A stretch of DNA of 35,025 nt from Caulobacteraceae bacterium (GTDB taxonomy: Bacteria; Pseudomonadota; Alphaproteobacteria; Caulobacterales; Caulobacteraceae). The position numbers and the translations under genes were made by a program. The stretch is taken from the NCBI GenBank assembly GCA_947441065.1, contig CANESI010000031.1, positions 1 through 35,025 on the forward strand, given 5' to 3'. Below, piece after piece: positions 16,806 to 25,234 of the stretch (its first letter is position 1; each line of letters begins with the position of its first letter). The notes under the pieces were generated by a model. It saw only the letters and a program-made list of their open reading frames with translations. It was not told the DNA's origin and did not search any database.

Positions 16806-18086
16806 ATGCTCTATTCGGTTCACGAAGCAGCCTATTATGCGACCGGTCCTTGGCGGGCTGCGGCGCGGGTGACGCGGGACTTCTGGGGCTCGGCTCTTAA
16901 TCCGGCGTCAGAATCCAAGCTTGGTCGGACGATGTTTGCGGCAGCGGACCTCTTTTCCAATGTGACCCGGCGCTATGGTAAGCCGCAGTGGGGCATCGAC
17001 ACGGTTCAGATCAATGGAACGGCCGTGCGGGTCCGTATCACCACGGTCTGGTCCTCGCCCTGGTGCAAGATGCTGCATTTTACCCGCGATGGGTCAGATA
17101 TGCGCAAGGCTGGTCGCAAGACGGTTGAGCCGCCGGTCCTGATCGTTGCCCCCCTGTCGGGCCACTATGCCACCCTGCTGCGCGGTACGGTCGAAACCTT
17201 CCTGCAGGATCACGAGGTCTATATCACCGACTGGGTCAATGCCCGAGAAGTGCCAATGCTGGAAGGTCGTTTCGATTTTGACGACTATATCGACCATATC
17301 CAGACCATGTTGCGCACGCTTGGCCCGCGCCCTCACGTCGTCGCCGTCTGTCAGCCCGGACCTCCGGTCTTGGCGGCAGCGGCCCTGATGGCCGAGGATG
17401 GCGATCCTTCCCGTCCAGCCACCATGACCTTTATGGGCTCGCCCATTGATGCGCGCCTCTCACCCACCGTGACCAACAAACTGGCTGAGGACCGTCCCTT
17501 TGCTTGGTTTAAGTCCAACATGATCTATACCGTGCCGCCGCCCTATTCGGGGGCGATGCGCCGGGTCTATCCGGGCTTTGTGCAACTGTTCAGCTTCATG
17601 TCGATGAACAAGGAACGCCACCAAGAGGCCCATAAGAACTATTTCAATCATCTGGTGGCGGGCGATGGCGATAGCGCCGACAAACACCTTGATTTTTATA
17701 ATGAATATCTGTCGGTGCTCGACCTGTCCGAAGAGTTCTACCTCCAGACCATCGAGCATGTGTTCCAGAAATATTCGCTGCCCAAGGGCGAGCTGACCCA
17801 TCGCGGCCGGTTGGTGAAGCCTGAAACCATCAGTGACATTGGTCTGATGACTGTTGAGGGCGCGAAGGACGATATCTCCGGTGTCGGTCAGACCCAAGCC
17901 GCCCATGGCCTGTGCCCTGCTATCCCCGAGGACCTGCGCTCGCTCTATGTCCATCCAGACGTCGGGCACTATGGCGTGTTCAATGGTCGCCGGTTCCAAG
18001 AGGATATCTATCCTGAAGTTCGGGCCTTTATTCTTAAGGTCGAGGCCGGGGCGATCGCCGCTGAGGCTCTGCACGCTGCGGGTTAG
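16806..18086 (+). CDS. phaZ: Intracellular polyhydroxyalkanoate depolymerase
   Basis: The ATG at 16806 gives 426 residues starting MLYSVHEAAYYATGPWR, which resembles known intracellular PhaZ proteins. A longer frame from a TTG at 16776 is unlikely, and GGGGGGCG lies just before the chosen ATG. The nucleophile is a cysteine in a lipase-box-like motif, C182 in VCQPGPP, matching the Cys of Ralstonia PhaZa1. The C-terminal histidine is probably in HPDVGHYGVFNG. The enzyme degrades stored poly-3-hydroxybutyrate granules in the cytosol. No synthase or phasin gene is in the window. An odd palindrome ACAATAATTGT (16769-16779) lies just upstream, together with a TATAGA -10-like hexamer at 16729-16734. 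Confidence 0.95.
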   Translation: MLYSVHEAAYYATGPWRAAARVTRDFWGSALNPASESKLGRTMFAAADLFSNVTRRYGKPQWGIDTVQINGTAVRVRITTVWSSPWCKMLHFTRDGSDMRKAGRKTVEPPVLIVAPLSGHYATLLRGTVETFLQDHEVYITDWVNAREVPMLEGRFDFDDYIDHIQTMLRTLGPRPHVVAVCQPGPPVLAAAALMAEDGDPSRPATMTFMGSPIDARLSPTVTNKLAEDRPFAWFKSNMIYTVPPPYSGAMRRVYPGFVQLFSFMSMNKERHQEAHKNYFNHLVAGDGDSADKHLDFYNEYLSVLDLSEEFYLQTIEHVFQKYSLPKGELTHRGRLVKPETISDIGLMTVEGAKDDISGVGQTQAAHGLCPAIPEDLRSLYVHPDVGHYGVFNGRRFQEDIYPEVRAFILKVEAGAIAAEALHAAG

Positions 18087-18168
18087 GGCTCAAAGGCTCA
18101 AGGGGTGATTGCGGCGAGGTCGTCTTTGGCCTCGCCCATTCGCTGATTCCTCGGCTAGACTGACGGCC

Positions 18169-18936
18169 ATGGCTCTGTTTCGTTCGAAATCACCGGCCCT
18201 AGCCGATGGTGACCGCATCGAGGTTGCGGGCGCACCAGTGCTGCTGCGTGTCAGCAGCCGGTCCCAGAGGATCAGTCTGAGGTTGGACGCGGCCAATCGC
18301 CAGATCGTCGCCATAGCGCCAAGCCTCAAACATCTTCCCGGCGCGGTGGCCTTTGCCCAGCAGCGGGCTGAATGGATCAGTGAGCAGCTTCAGGCCCTGC
18401 CGTCTGCCCTGCCGCTCGCGCCGGGCTATAGGATCACCATCTTGGGCCAAACCTGCCGTCTTGAAGCGGCCGGAACCCCGCGTGCCCGCGCGCGCTGGCA
18501 TGAGGAGGGGTGCGAACTGGTCCTGACCTGCGGCGGCGAAGATGATGAGAGTTTTGCCCGGGCAGTGGTGCGGGCCCTTCGGGCTAGGGCGCTTGAGGTT
18601 CTGTCTGAGCGCACCGCCTATCATGCCGCCGCCCTTGGGGCCTCCATGCCCTCCGTGACCATCATGGATGCACGAGGGCGTTGGGGTTCTTGCAAGCCTG
18701 CGCGGCGCTTTGGCTTTGGCGCGGCGGCCTCCGTGGGCCAGATCCGCTATAGCTGGCGGCTGATCATGGCCCCCTATGAGGTCATGGACTATGTCGCCGC
18801 CCATGAATGCGCCCACCTGCTCGAAGCCAATCACGGCCCGAGGTTCTGGGGGTGGGTCCAGACCCTGGTTGGCGATCCGCGCACAAGCCGCGCTTGGCTC
18901 AGGCGCTATGGCGCGGACCTTCACGCTGTAGGCTAG
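18169..18936 (+). CDS. YgjP-like (DUF45) zinc metalloprotease
   Basis: The ATG at 18169 gives 255 residues; a TTG-started extension to 18109 has no family character. The YgjP pattern is clear: a beta-rich N-terminal part, RGRWGSC at residues 170-175, HECAH at 212-216, and a third histidine ligand H222 in NHGPRFW. The HExxH plus NHxxxFW layout is typical of the M48-related YgjP/YhfN group and of SprT-like folds. The family's physiological substrate is not established. The ends of this gene and the convergent PBP gene are only 38 bp apart. Confidence 0.92.
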   Translation: MALFRSKSPALADGDRIEVAGAPVLLRVSSRSQRISLRLDAANRQIVAIAPSLKHLPGAVAFAQQRAEWISEQLQALPSALPLAPGYRITILGQTCRLEAAGTPRARARWHEEGCELVLTCGGEDDESFARAVVRALRARALEVLSERTAYHAAALGASMPSVTIMDARGRWGSCKPARRFGFGAAASVGQIRYSWRLIMAPYEVMDYVAAHECAHLLEANHGPRFWGWVQTLVGDPRTSRAWLRRYGADLHAVG

Positions 18937-18974
18937 GGCCAGACCTAGCTTGCAGTGTCCTAGCGCGCAGTGCC

Positions 18975-21014
18975 CTACCGCGCAGGCGCGGGCGCAGCCT
19001 TGCTGACCTCTGGCGCGACGGGTTTGGCCGCAGCGGCTGGCGGGGATGAGGATGCCGGGGCGGCAACCGGTGCTGTGGCCGCATCGGGTGCCCCTTCCTC
19101 GGGTGCGACGGCCTCCGGGATGGTGCTATCGAGCAGGTCACCAATGGGGTCCTCTGCCACCTGAGCGTCACCTGGAATGGGTTTGACGTTCAAACGGGGC
19201 AGGGCTGCGGTCATGAAATCGCGCCAGATTTCAGCCGGGGCGGCGCCGCCAGTGACCTTTTTCATTGGCGTATTGTCATCGCGGCCAACCCAAACGGCAG
19301 TCGTAAAGCCGCCCGTATAGCCAACGAACCAAGCATCACGATAGTCGCTGGTCGTGCCGGTCTTGCCCGCCAGATCATAGCCGCCAATCCTGGCTCTGGT
19401 TCCGGTTCCAGAGACCAGAACCTCCCGCATCATGGTGTTCATCGCAGGCAGCGCAGGACCGCCAATGATCTGAACCCGTTTTGGACGCGCGACATTGTGA
19501 TCATAGAGGATCTTACCGGCGGCGGTTCGGATCCGTTCGATCCCATAGCCCTTTACGGAGTATCCGCCATTGGCAAAGGGAGAATAGGCCTGCGCCATTT
19601 CCAGAGGGCTGACCTCTACGGCCCCTAAGGCGATAGAGGGGCCGGTTTGGATGCGAGAGTTGATTCCTAAACGTTTGGCGGTGGCGGCGACATTGTTGGT
19701 GCCAACCTCATTGGCGAGGCGCGCAGCCACCGTATTGACCGACTGGGCCAGCGCCGTCGTCAGGGTGATTTCGCCGAGATATTTGCCCGTATAGTTGCGC
19801 GGCACCCAATCGCCGATGGTCACCGGCTCATCGACCATCTTGTCTTCAGGGGTGCGGCCAATCTCCATGGCGGTCAGATAGACGAAGGGCTTGAAGGCGG
19901 AGCCCGCCTGACGGCGCGAGTCTGAAGCGCGGTTATACTGGCTTTCGGTATAGTCTGCGCCGCCGACAAAGGCGCGGATACGGCCTTCGCCATCCATGGC
20001 CACGAGGGCGGCCTGTTGAACGCCGCGCGCAGTGACATCGCGGGTGACGATCTGACGGATGGAGCGCTCAGCGCTGGCCTGAACCGGCAGGTCAATCGTG
20101 GTTTCGACCACCAGATCCTCGGTCGGCTGGCCAACCAAGGAGCGGACCTCTGCATCAATCCAATCGATGAAATATTGTGCCCTCTGGCTGGCAAGGGTCG
20201 GAGACACTCTCACGGGTGTGGAAAAGGCCAGATCGCGTTGTTCAGGCGTGATGGCGTGGGTTTCCACCATCTCGTCAAGCACGATGGTGGCGCGACGTTC
20301 CGCGCGCGTCTTGTCCGAGAGCGGGCTATAGCGCGATGGGCCCTTCATCAGTCCGGCCAACAGAGCTGCTTCACCGACCGAAAGCTTGGTCGCGGGCTTG
20401 TTGAAATAGCGCTGTGACGCGGCCTCAATGCCATAGGCCCCGGCCCCGAAATAGACCCGGTTCAGATAGAGCGAGAGAATCTCTTTCTTGCTGAACTTCA
20501 TCTCCAGCCAGACGGCGAGGATCAGCTCTTGCACCTTGCGCCGAATGGTCTGATCGGGGGTCAAGAACAGGTTGCGCGCGAGCTGCTGGGTGATGGTCGA
20601 GGCTCCGCCGACAATCCGTCCGGCGCGGGCATTGTTGATGGCGGTGCGGACGATACCAATGGGGTCAAAACCGGGGTGGAAATAGAAGCGGCGGTCCTCG
20701 ATGGCGATGAAGGCTTCGGGCACATAGGCCGGAAGCTCGTTCAAATTGATCGGGGGGGCATATTGCGTGCCACGTACCGCCACCAACCCGCCCGAATGGT
20801 CGAGATAGGAGATCGAAGGCTGACGCTTGACCTCAAAGATCTTGGAGGTGTCCGGCAGGTCCGTGGCAAACATGGCGAAGAAGGCGGTGAGGAAGATCAA
20901 TCCCCAAACGCCTAGGACCGCTCCCCAATAGACCAGAGCCTGCAGGGGCGAGCGCCGAGCCCTCGGTCCGTTGCCACCGGCCGGTTGGCTCTGACGGGAT
21001 TGCCCATTTGCCAT
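18975..21014 (-). CDS. Bifunctional class A penicillin-binding protein (PBP1A family)
   Basis: The 679-residue protein has a basic cytoplasmic N-terminus, one membrane anchor (about 28-50), a glycosyltransferase domain and a transpeptidase domain. The GT51 catalytic glutamate is E106 in AIEDRRFYFHPGF, followed by GGASTITQQLARNLFL. The transpeptidase motifs are S372-x-x-K375 (GSAFKPF), S425-V-N427 and K551-T-G (AGKTGTTSDYRDAWFVGYT). It polymerises and cross-links murein in the periplasm. The last 75 residues are a Pro/Ala-rich unstructured tail. A GAGGAG site precedes the ATG. The protein is shorter than E. coli PBP1A (about 850), with no room for its inserted OB domain. Confidence 0.94.
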   Translation of the reverse strand: MANGQSRQSQPAGGNGPRARRSPLQALVYWGAVLGVWGLIFLTAFFAMFATDLPDTSKIFEVKRQPSISYLDHSGGLVAVRGTQYAPPINLNELPAYVPEAFIAIEDRRFYFHPGFDPIGIVRTAINNARAGRIVGGASTITQQLARNLFLTPDQTIRRKVQELILAVWLEMKFSKKEILSLYLNRVYFGAGAYGIEAASQRYFNKPATKLSVGEAALLAGLMKGPSRYSPLSDKTRAERRATIVLDEMVETHAITPEQRDLAFSTPVRVSPTLASQRAQYFIDWIDAEVRSLVGQPTEDLVVETTIDLPVQASAERSIRQIVTRDVTARGVQQAALVAMDGEGRIRAFVGGADYTESQYNRASDSRRQAGSAFKPFVYLTAMEIGRTPEDKMVDEPVTIGDWVPRNYTGKYLGEITLTTALAQSVNTVAARLANEVGTNNVAATAKRLGINSRIQTGPSIALGAVEVSPLEMAQAYSPFANGGYSVKGYGIERIRTAAGKILYDHNVARPKRVQIIGGPALPAMNTMMREVLVSGTGTRARIGGYDLAGKTGTTSDYRDAWFVGYTGGFTTAVWVGRDDNTPMKKVTGGAAPAEIWRDFMTAALPRLNVKPIPGDAQVAEDPIGDLLDSTIPEAVAPEEGAPDAATAPVAAPASSSPPAAAAKPVAPEVSKAAPAPAR

Positions 21015-21174
21015 GACGTACTCGACTCCTCGTGCTCCCGAAAAGGGGGGCGATTAACCTTGCCGGAGATGACGCTAAATAGGATTGATGAAAGGTGAAC
21101 AAAAGGGGCCATATGGCCTAGCCGATGGGACATCATAGGGCTTAGGTGCGTCAAGCTTTGAGGTTGTGACTTAA

Positions 21175-21570
21175 ATGCGTGTTGAAATTATGGTTTTTCC
21201 GGATTTTCAAAGCCATCGCGCCGGTCTCTATGGCCGCCATATCCTAAGGGGGTCGGGGCTTGCAGGCCTGTTGATCCTAGCGGCCTGTAGCGCCGATCCG
21301 CAGATGAGTTTAGCCAAGTCAGATTGGGTCGCCAGCAATGCGACGGTCCAGAGTGACCCTCAAAAATTAGAGGCCGACATGCGCACCTGTCAGGTGACGG
21401 CCAAATCCTCTCAAGGGACCCAGGCGGACTCCTTTTCGGACCCCCGTTATGGCGCAGTCAATGCCATGGCCGATGCCTTGGGGCGCGATTCGATCAATGA
21501 AGCCTCGGTCAAGTTGCGCCAATCGGCGCGTTTCGAACTGTGCATGCAGTCGCTGGGTTGGAAGCGTTAA
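21175..21570 (+). CDS. Small putative lipoprotein of unknown function
   Basis: The 131-residue product has a long polar N-terminal part, a hydrophobic segment and a lipobox ILAACS with C38. The n-region is unusually long for a lipoprotein signal, so the start could be later, for example the in-frame ATG at 21190. The mature part has two cysteines (MRTCQVT and ELCMQSLGW) that may form one disulfide. I recognise no family, although the short CMxxLGW ending resembles small envelope lipoproteins of alphaproteobacteria. The gene is divergent from the PBP gene and 355 bp upstream of nrdA. Confidence 0.62.
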   Translation: MRVEIMVFPDFQSHRAGLYGRHILRGSGLAGLLILAACSADPQMSLAKSDWVASNATVQSDPQKLEADMRTCQVTAKSSQGTQADSFSDPRYGAVNAMADALGRDSINEASVKLRQSARFELCMQSLGWKR

Positions 21571-21926
21571 GGGCGCGTCTTACGACCGAATCGCAGGTCC
21601 GATTCGGGACTGGGTTGGTTGTCGCTCACAGCGACTCTTAAAACGATGATTTTAACTATATTCTTTAAGTTCGAGCGTCTCGGCTATTGACAGGGCGCTT
21701 GAGTCAGCGGCCCGTCCCGCGAGGTCTTAATGGGGTATGAAGAAGCGGTTCGACTTGCCTCGGTCATCAACAGTTTCTTAACGAAAAACTCTGCGTAAGG
21801 CCCATTCTCACGATTGACGATGGGGCTACCTTTGCCCCCATATATACTGGCTACTGGGCAGGGGCCCACAAGATGTAGGGGCTTCACGGGGCGGCGAACC
21901 TTTTCGCCCCGGTCGCTTTTGGGGAT
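21571..21926 (+). promoter_or_regulatory. nrdA upstream region with GANTC cluster and hairpins, no gene
   Basis: No coding frame of merit lies in these 356 bp. Four GANTC sites lie within 118 bp at 21588, 21601, 21633 and 21701. The first two sit in the arms of CCGAATCG (21586-21593) pairing with CGATTCGG (21600-21607). GTCGCT/AGCGAC (21621-21635) forms a second hairpin, and TTAAAA/TTTTAA (21638-21655) lies in an AT-rich patch. A -10-like TATACT is at 21843-21848, with TTGACG at 21814-21819 too far away (23 bp) for a standard pair. A leader stem follows: GGCGAA (21893-21898) pairs with TTCGCC (21903-21908). The region probably holds the nrdA promoter and may respond to CcrM methylation. Confidence 0.5.
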
Positions 21927-23810
21927 ATGGGCAAGAACATGACTGCAAATGAAGCTGTAAAGCCGCAAGTGCGCCAACGGGAAACGCGTTTTGATTCGAC
22001 GCGACCAGGTGAGCGCGCGCAGCTTCAATTGGTGCGCAAGGTCGAGGTCGACCGCTCGCGTGACGCCTTGCTGACTGATTTTGGCAAGACGACGCTGGAA
22101 GACCGCTATCTGCTCCCCGGCGAGTCCTATCAAGATATGTTCGCGCGCGTGGCCACGGCCTATGCCGATGATGCCGACCATGCCCAGCGCATCTATGACT
22201 ATATTTCAAAGCTCTGGTTCATGCCCGCCACGCCGGTCCTGTCCAATGGCGGCGCCGACCGTGGCCTGCCGATCAGCTGTTTCCTCAATTCGGTTTCTGA
22301 CAGCCTCGAAGGCATTGTCGGCACCTGGAACGAGAATGTCTGGCTGGCGGCCAATGGCGGCGGCATCGGCACCTATTGGGGCAGCGTCCGCTCCATCGGC
22401 GAGCGGGTTAAGGGCCAGGGCCAGACCTCCGGCATCATCCCCTTCATCCGCGTGATGGACAGCCTGACCTTGGCCATCAGCCAAGGCTCACTGCGCCGGG
22501 GCTCGGCGGCAGTCTATCTGGACGTCCACCATCCCGAGATCGAAGAGTTCTTGGAAATTCGCAAGCCTTCCGGCGACTTCAACCGCAAGTCCTTGAACCT
22601 GCACCACGGCATTTCGCTGACTGACGAGTTCATGGAATCGGTCCGCGATGGCACGCCCTTTGGCCTGCGCTCGCCCAAGACCGGCGAAGTGGTCAAGCAT
22701 GTCGATGGCCGCAGCCTGTGGCAGAAGATCCTCGAGATCCGTCTGCAGACCGGCGAGCCCTATCTGATCTTCTCCGATACCGTAAACCGCGCCATGCCGC
22801 AGCATCAGCGCGATCTGGGCCTGAAGGTGCGTCAGTCGAACCTCTGTTCGGAAATCATGCTCCATACTGGCCCTGACCATCGGGGCCAGGAGCGCACCGC
22901 CGTTTGCTGTCTGTCATCGGTCAATGCCGAATCCTTCATGGAATGGCGCGATCACCCGACCTTCATCGAGGACGTCTACCGTTTCCTTGACAATGTGCTG
23001 CAAGACTTCATCGAACGGGCCCCGCCTGCGATGGAACCGGCCCGCTATGCCGCCCAGTGCGAGCGTTCCGTGGGTCTGGGCCTGATGGGCTTCCACTCGT
23101 TCTTGCAGGCCCAGAACGTGCCCTTCGAAAGCGCACTCGCAAAGTCTTGGAACATGCGCCTGTTCAAACATCTGCGCCGTGAATCGGACAAGGCCTCGCG
23201 GGTCTTGGCCGAAGAGCGCGGCGCCTGTCCTGATGCCGCCGAAAAGGGCGTCATGGAGCGGTTCTCGCACAAGATCGCCATCGCCCCGACCGCTTCGATC
23301 TCGATCATCTGCGGCGGTACCTCGGCCGGTATCGAGCCGATCCCCGCCAATATCTATACCCACAAGACCCTGTCCGGCTCGTTCGCGGTCAAGAACCCCT
23401 ATCTGGAACAGGTTCTGGCCGCCAAGGATCGCAATACCGAAGAGGTCTGGAGCTCGATCCTAGAGAATGAAGGCTCCGTCCAGCATCTGGATTGGCTGAC
23501 CCAAGACGAGAAGGACATCTTCAAGACCGCCTTCGAACTGGATCAGCGTTGGATCATCGAGCTGGCGGCGGACCGTACGCCGGAAATTTGCCAGTCACAG
23601 TCCCTGAACGTCTTCATCCCCGGTGATGTCGACAAGTGGGACCTGCATATGTTGCACTATTCGGCGTGGGAGCGCGGCGTGAAGTCGCTCTACTACCTGC
23701 GCTCCAAGTCTGTGCAGCGCGCCGCCTTTGCCGGCAGCGAGACCCATGTGGCTGTCGAAGCCATGGAAACACCCAAGACCGACTATGAGGAATGCCTCGC
23801 CTGCCAATAG
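21927..23810 (+). CDS. nrdA: Class I ribonucleotide reductase, large (alpha) subunit, without ATP-cone
   Basis: The 627-residue protein carries the R1 catalytic set. The first redox cysteine is C118 (ISCFLN), N305, C307 and E309 lie in NLCSEI (C307 is the thiyl cysteine), and the second redox cysteine is one of C327-C328. The C-terminal shuttle cysteines are C623 and C626 in ECLACQ. The active-site loop IAPTASISIICGGTSAGIEP is present. It reduces ribonucleoside diphosphates with NrdB, supplying dNTPs. The N-terminus has about 45 variable residues and then begins directly at FGKTTLEDRYLLPGES, so the roughly 90-residue ATP-cone that gives dATP feedback in E. coli NrdA is missing. The first ATG is used; ATG 21939 is an alternative. 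A terminator follows. Confidence 0.96.
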   Translation: MGKNMTANEAVKPQVRQRETRFDSTRPGERAQLQLVRKVEVDRSRDALLTDFGKTTLEDRYLLPGESYQDMFARVATAYADDADHAQRIYDYISKLWFMPATPVLSNGGADRGLPISCFLNSVSDSLEGIVGTWNENVWLAANGGGIGTYWGSVRSIGERVKGQGQTSGIIPFIRVMDSLTLAISQGSLRRGSAAVYLDVHHPEIEEFLEIRKPSGDFNRKSLNLHHGISLTDEFMESVRDGTPFGLRSPKTGEVVKHVDGRSLWQKILEIRLQTGEPYLIFSDTVNRAMPQHQRDLGLKVRQSNLCSEIMLHTGPDHRGQERTAVCCLSSVNAESFMEWRDHPTFIEDVYRFLDNVLQDFIERAPPAMEPARYAAQCERSVGLGLMGFHSFLQAQNVPFESALAKSWNMRLFKHLRRESDKASRVLAEERGACPDAAEKGVMERFSHKIAIAPTASISIICGGTSAGIEPIPANIYTHKTLSGSFAVKNPYLEQVLAAKDRNTEEVWSSILENEGSVQHLDWLTQDEKDIFKTAFELDQRWIIELAADRTPEICQSQSLNVFIPGDVDKWDLHMLHYSAWERGVKSLYYLRSKSVQRAAFAGSETHVAVEAMETPKTDYEECLACQ

Positions 23811-23850
23811 GTCGGATGGGCTAACCCAAAGCAGTCTGCTGCAATCTAAG

Positions 23851-23882
23851 CGCCATCGGTTCCACAGAGCCGGTGGCGTTTT
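23851..23882 (+). terminator. Rho-independent terminator after nrdA
   Basis: CGCCATCGGTTC (23851-23862) pairs with GAGCCGGTGGCG (23867-23878) around CACA, giving 12 bp with two wobbles, followed by TTTT. It lies 40 bp after the nrdA stop, so the following gene and nrdB probably have their own promoters. Confidence 0.75.
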
Positions 23883-24023
23883 GATGATCAGACATTGTTT
23901 AGAAAAACCGAATAGAATGGAACCCAATAGCGGGTTCGTCGGTTTCTGGCTTGTCACGGACATGAGTCCTGTGATTGGCTTCTCTAGCCCCATTTTGGGT
24001 TTTCGGATTGGCGAGGACGGTTC

Positions 24024-25037
24024 ATGCGGCCCTTGGTCTGGGTGATAGCAGGAATGGGGTGCGCGCTTGCCGCTGCGCCCTTAGCTGCGTCCGCTCGGCC
24101 TCAGCCCGCCGCCGCTAAGGCTCCGGTGTCACCGGGGCCATTGGAGCGGTCTTTCCTGATGATGGATATGGCGCGCCCAACCCTCACGGTGCCTGTCCCT
24201 GGCTTTCAACGCGCGCCCCTTGATGATTTCACAAGCAGCCCACGCTTTAAGGGGGACGATCATTCGGCCCGTGTGATGGGTGGGGTGTTCGAGATGCCCG
24301 CCTATCGCGGTACGCCCCTAGACCCGGTCCGGCTCGTGCCCAATGCGCCGGTGAGCGGCGAAGGCCCAATGGTTTGGCGCACGGGAGAAGTGCTTCTGGA
24401 TGGGTCCAAGGGTCGGACCAAGGGCGCGATCGATAGTCTGCGTATGACCATCGGGGCTGTAGCGCGATTGCCAGCGGGTTTGGCAATGGGCCGAGACCTA
24501 GAGACGGCGGAGCTTGAGCCCAAGACGTTCGACCTGTCCTATAGGCGCGGCTGGCCCTCGGCCCTGACCCTTAAGGCGGGGGCCTATGATCTGGATGTGT
24601 CGCCCCATGCGGGTCTGGGCATGTCCAGCGCGGGTGGCTCTGCAGAGGCCGGGGCCATGGTCCGGTTCGGCTCCAATCTCGATACGGAATTTGTCCAACG
24701 ATTCGCGTCTGGCCTCGGCATCCATGCTGTGGACGGTGCGCGCTATGGCGATCAAGGGCGCTGGTACCTGTTTGCTGCTGCCAGTGGCCGGGCCGTGGGC
24801 CTGAACATGATCCGTGACAGCCAAACCGGCGATCTGCGTCGCAGCGGTTGGTCCGTTGACCCCTCAGCCGCCATCATTGGGGACAGCCAAGCCGGTTTCG
24901 GTTGGCGCAAGGGGTCCATGCAGGCTTCGCTCGGCTATCTGCACCGAGAGATGAAGAACGAGTTTGGCGTGCGCGGGGCGGGCATAGGCGGTGATTCCAT
25001 GGTCGCCTTCTCAATGTCGATCCATCCGCGCCCCTAG
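24024..25037 (+). CDS. Exported protein, possible LpxR/DUF2219-like outer-membrane beta-barrel
   Basis: The 337-residue product has a Sec signal peptide (cleavage near residue 24, ASA). A Pro-rich spacer follows. The second half is built of alternating polar/hydrophobic strands separated by glycine turns, as in small outer-membrane barrels. The segment WYLFAAASGRAVGLNMIRD, with the later SVDPSAAIIGDSQAGFGWR, resembles the C-terminal part of lipid A deacylase LpxR-type proteins, but the N-terminal catalytic pattern of LpxR is not evident. A structural or enzymatic role is unproven. GAGGA lies 7 bases before the ATG. The gene sits between nrdA and nrdB without an obvious link to nucleotide metabolism. 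Confidence 0.5.
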   Translation: MRPLVWVIAGMGCALAAAPLAASARPQPAAAKAPVSPGPLERSFLMMDMARPTLTVPVPGFQRAPLDDFTSSPRFKGDDHSARVMGGVFEMPAYRGTPLDPVRLVPNAPVSGEGPMVWRTGEVLLDGSKGRTKGAIDSLRMTIGAVARLPAGLAMGRDLETAELEPKTFDLSYRRGWPSALTLKAGAYDLDVSPHAGLGMSSAGGSAEAGAMVRFGSNLDTEFVQRFASGLGIHAVDGARYGDQGRWYLFAAASGRAVGLNMIRDSQTGDLRRSGWSVDPSAAIIGDSQAGFGWRKGSMQASLGYLHREMKNEFGVRGAGIGGDSMVAFSMSIHPRP

Positions 25038-25042
25038 ATTTG

Positions 25043-25079
25043 CGATCACGAGGCTAAGATGGCCTGATTTTTTGATCGG
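25043..25079 (+). terminator. Weak terminator-like structure after the barrel gene
   Basis: CGATCA (25043-25048) can pair with TGATCG (25073-25078), enclosing AGGC (25051-25054) and GCCT (25062-25065), with a run of six T at 25068-25073 after the inner stem. The inner stem is short, so strength is doubtful. Confidence 0.3.
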
Positions 25080-25103
25080 CTGACCGGGGCTGTTAAGGCT
25101 CTG

Positions 25104-25112
25104 TTATCCACA
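25104..25112 (+). promoter_or_regulatory. Perfect DnaA box upstream of nrdB
   Basis: TTATCCACA is the exact consensus DnaA box, 122 bp before the nrdB start. A GANTC site (GATTC, 25204-25208) lies between it and the start. DnaA is known to control nrdAB in E. coli and nucleotide genes in Caulobacter, so direct control of nrdB by DnaA is a reasonable inference. One box alone is not a replication origin. Confidence 0.55.
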
Positions 25113-25234
25113 GTGCCTTCAACATCTTGTGGGCAGATGGTGATCGCGCCCTAGATAGAGCGTGTAGCTCTGCTAACGTCACCTTTGGCTTGGTTTCGCT
25201 ATCGATTCGCTGATTTGCTTTTGGAACTCATCTG

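Noticed and set aside
21638-21668. CtrA-like TTAA-TTAA half-site pairs in the nrdA upstream region
   Set aside because: The half-site spacings are 10 and 9 bp, whereas the CtrA consensus needs 7.
21687-21692. Perfect -35 hexamer TTGACA upstream of nrdA
   Set aside because: No -10-like hexamer occurs 16 to 18 bases downstream.
21838-21852. NrdR box at CCATATATACTGG before nrdA
   Set aside because: Only the CCA/TGG ends match; the core is not symmetric, and no second box is nearby. It overlaps a plausible -10 element.
21684-22181. Minus-strand open frame of 165 residues across the nrdA start
   Set aside because: It overlaps nrdA, has no family resemblance and is best explained as a shadow frame.
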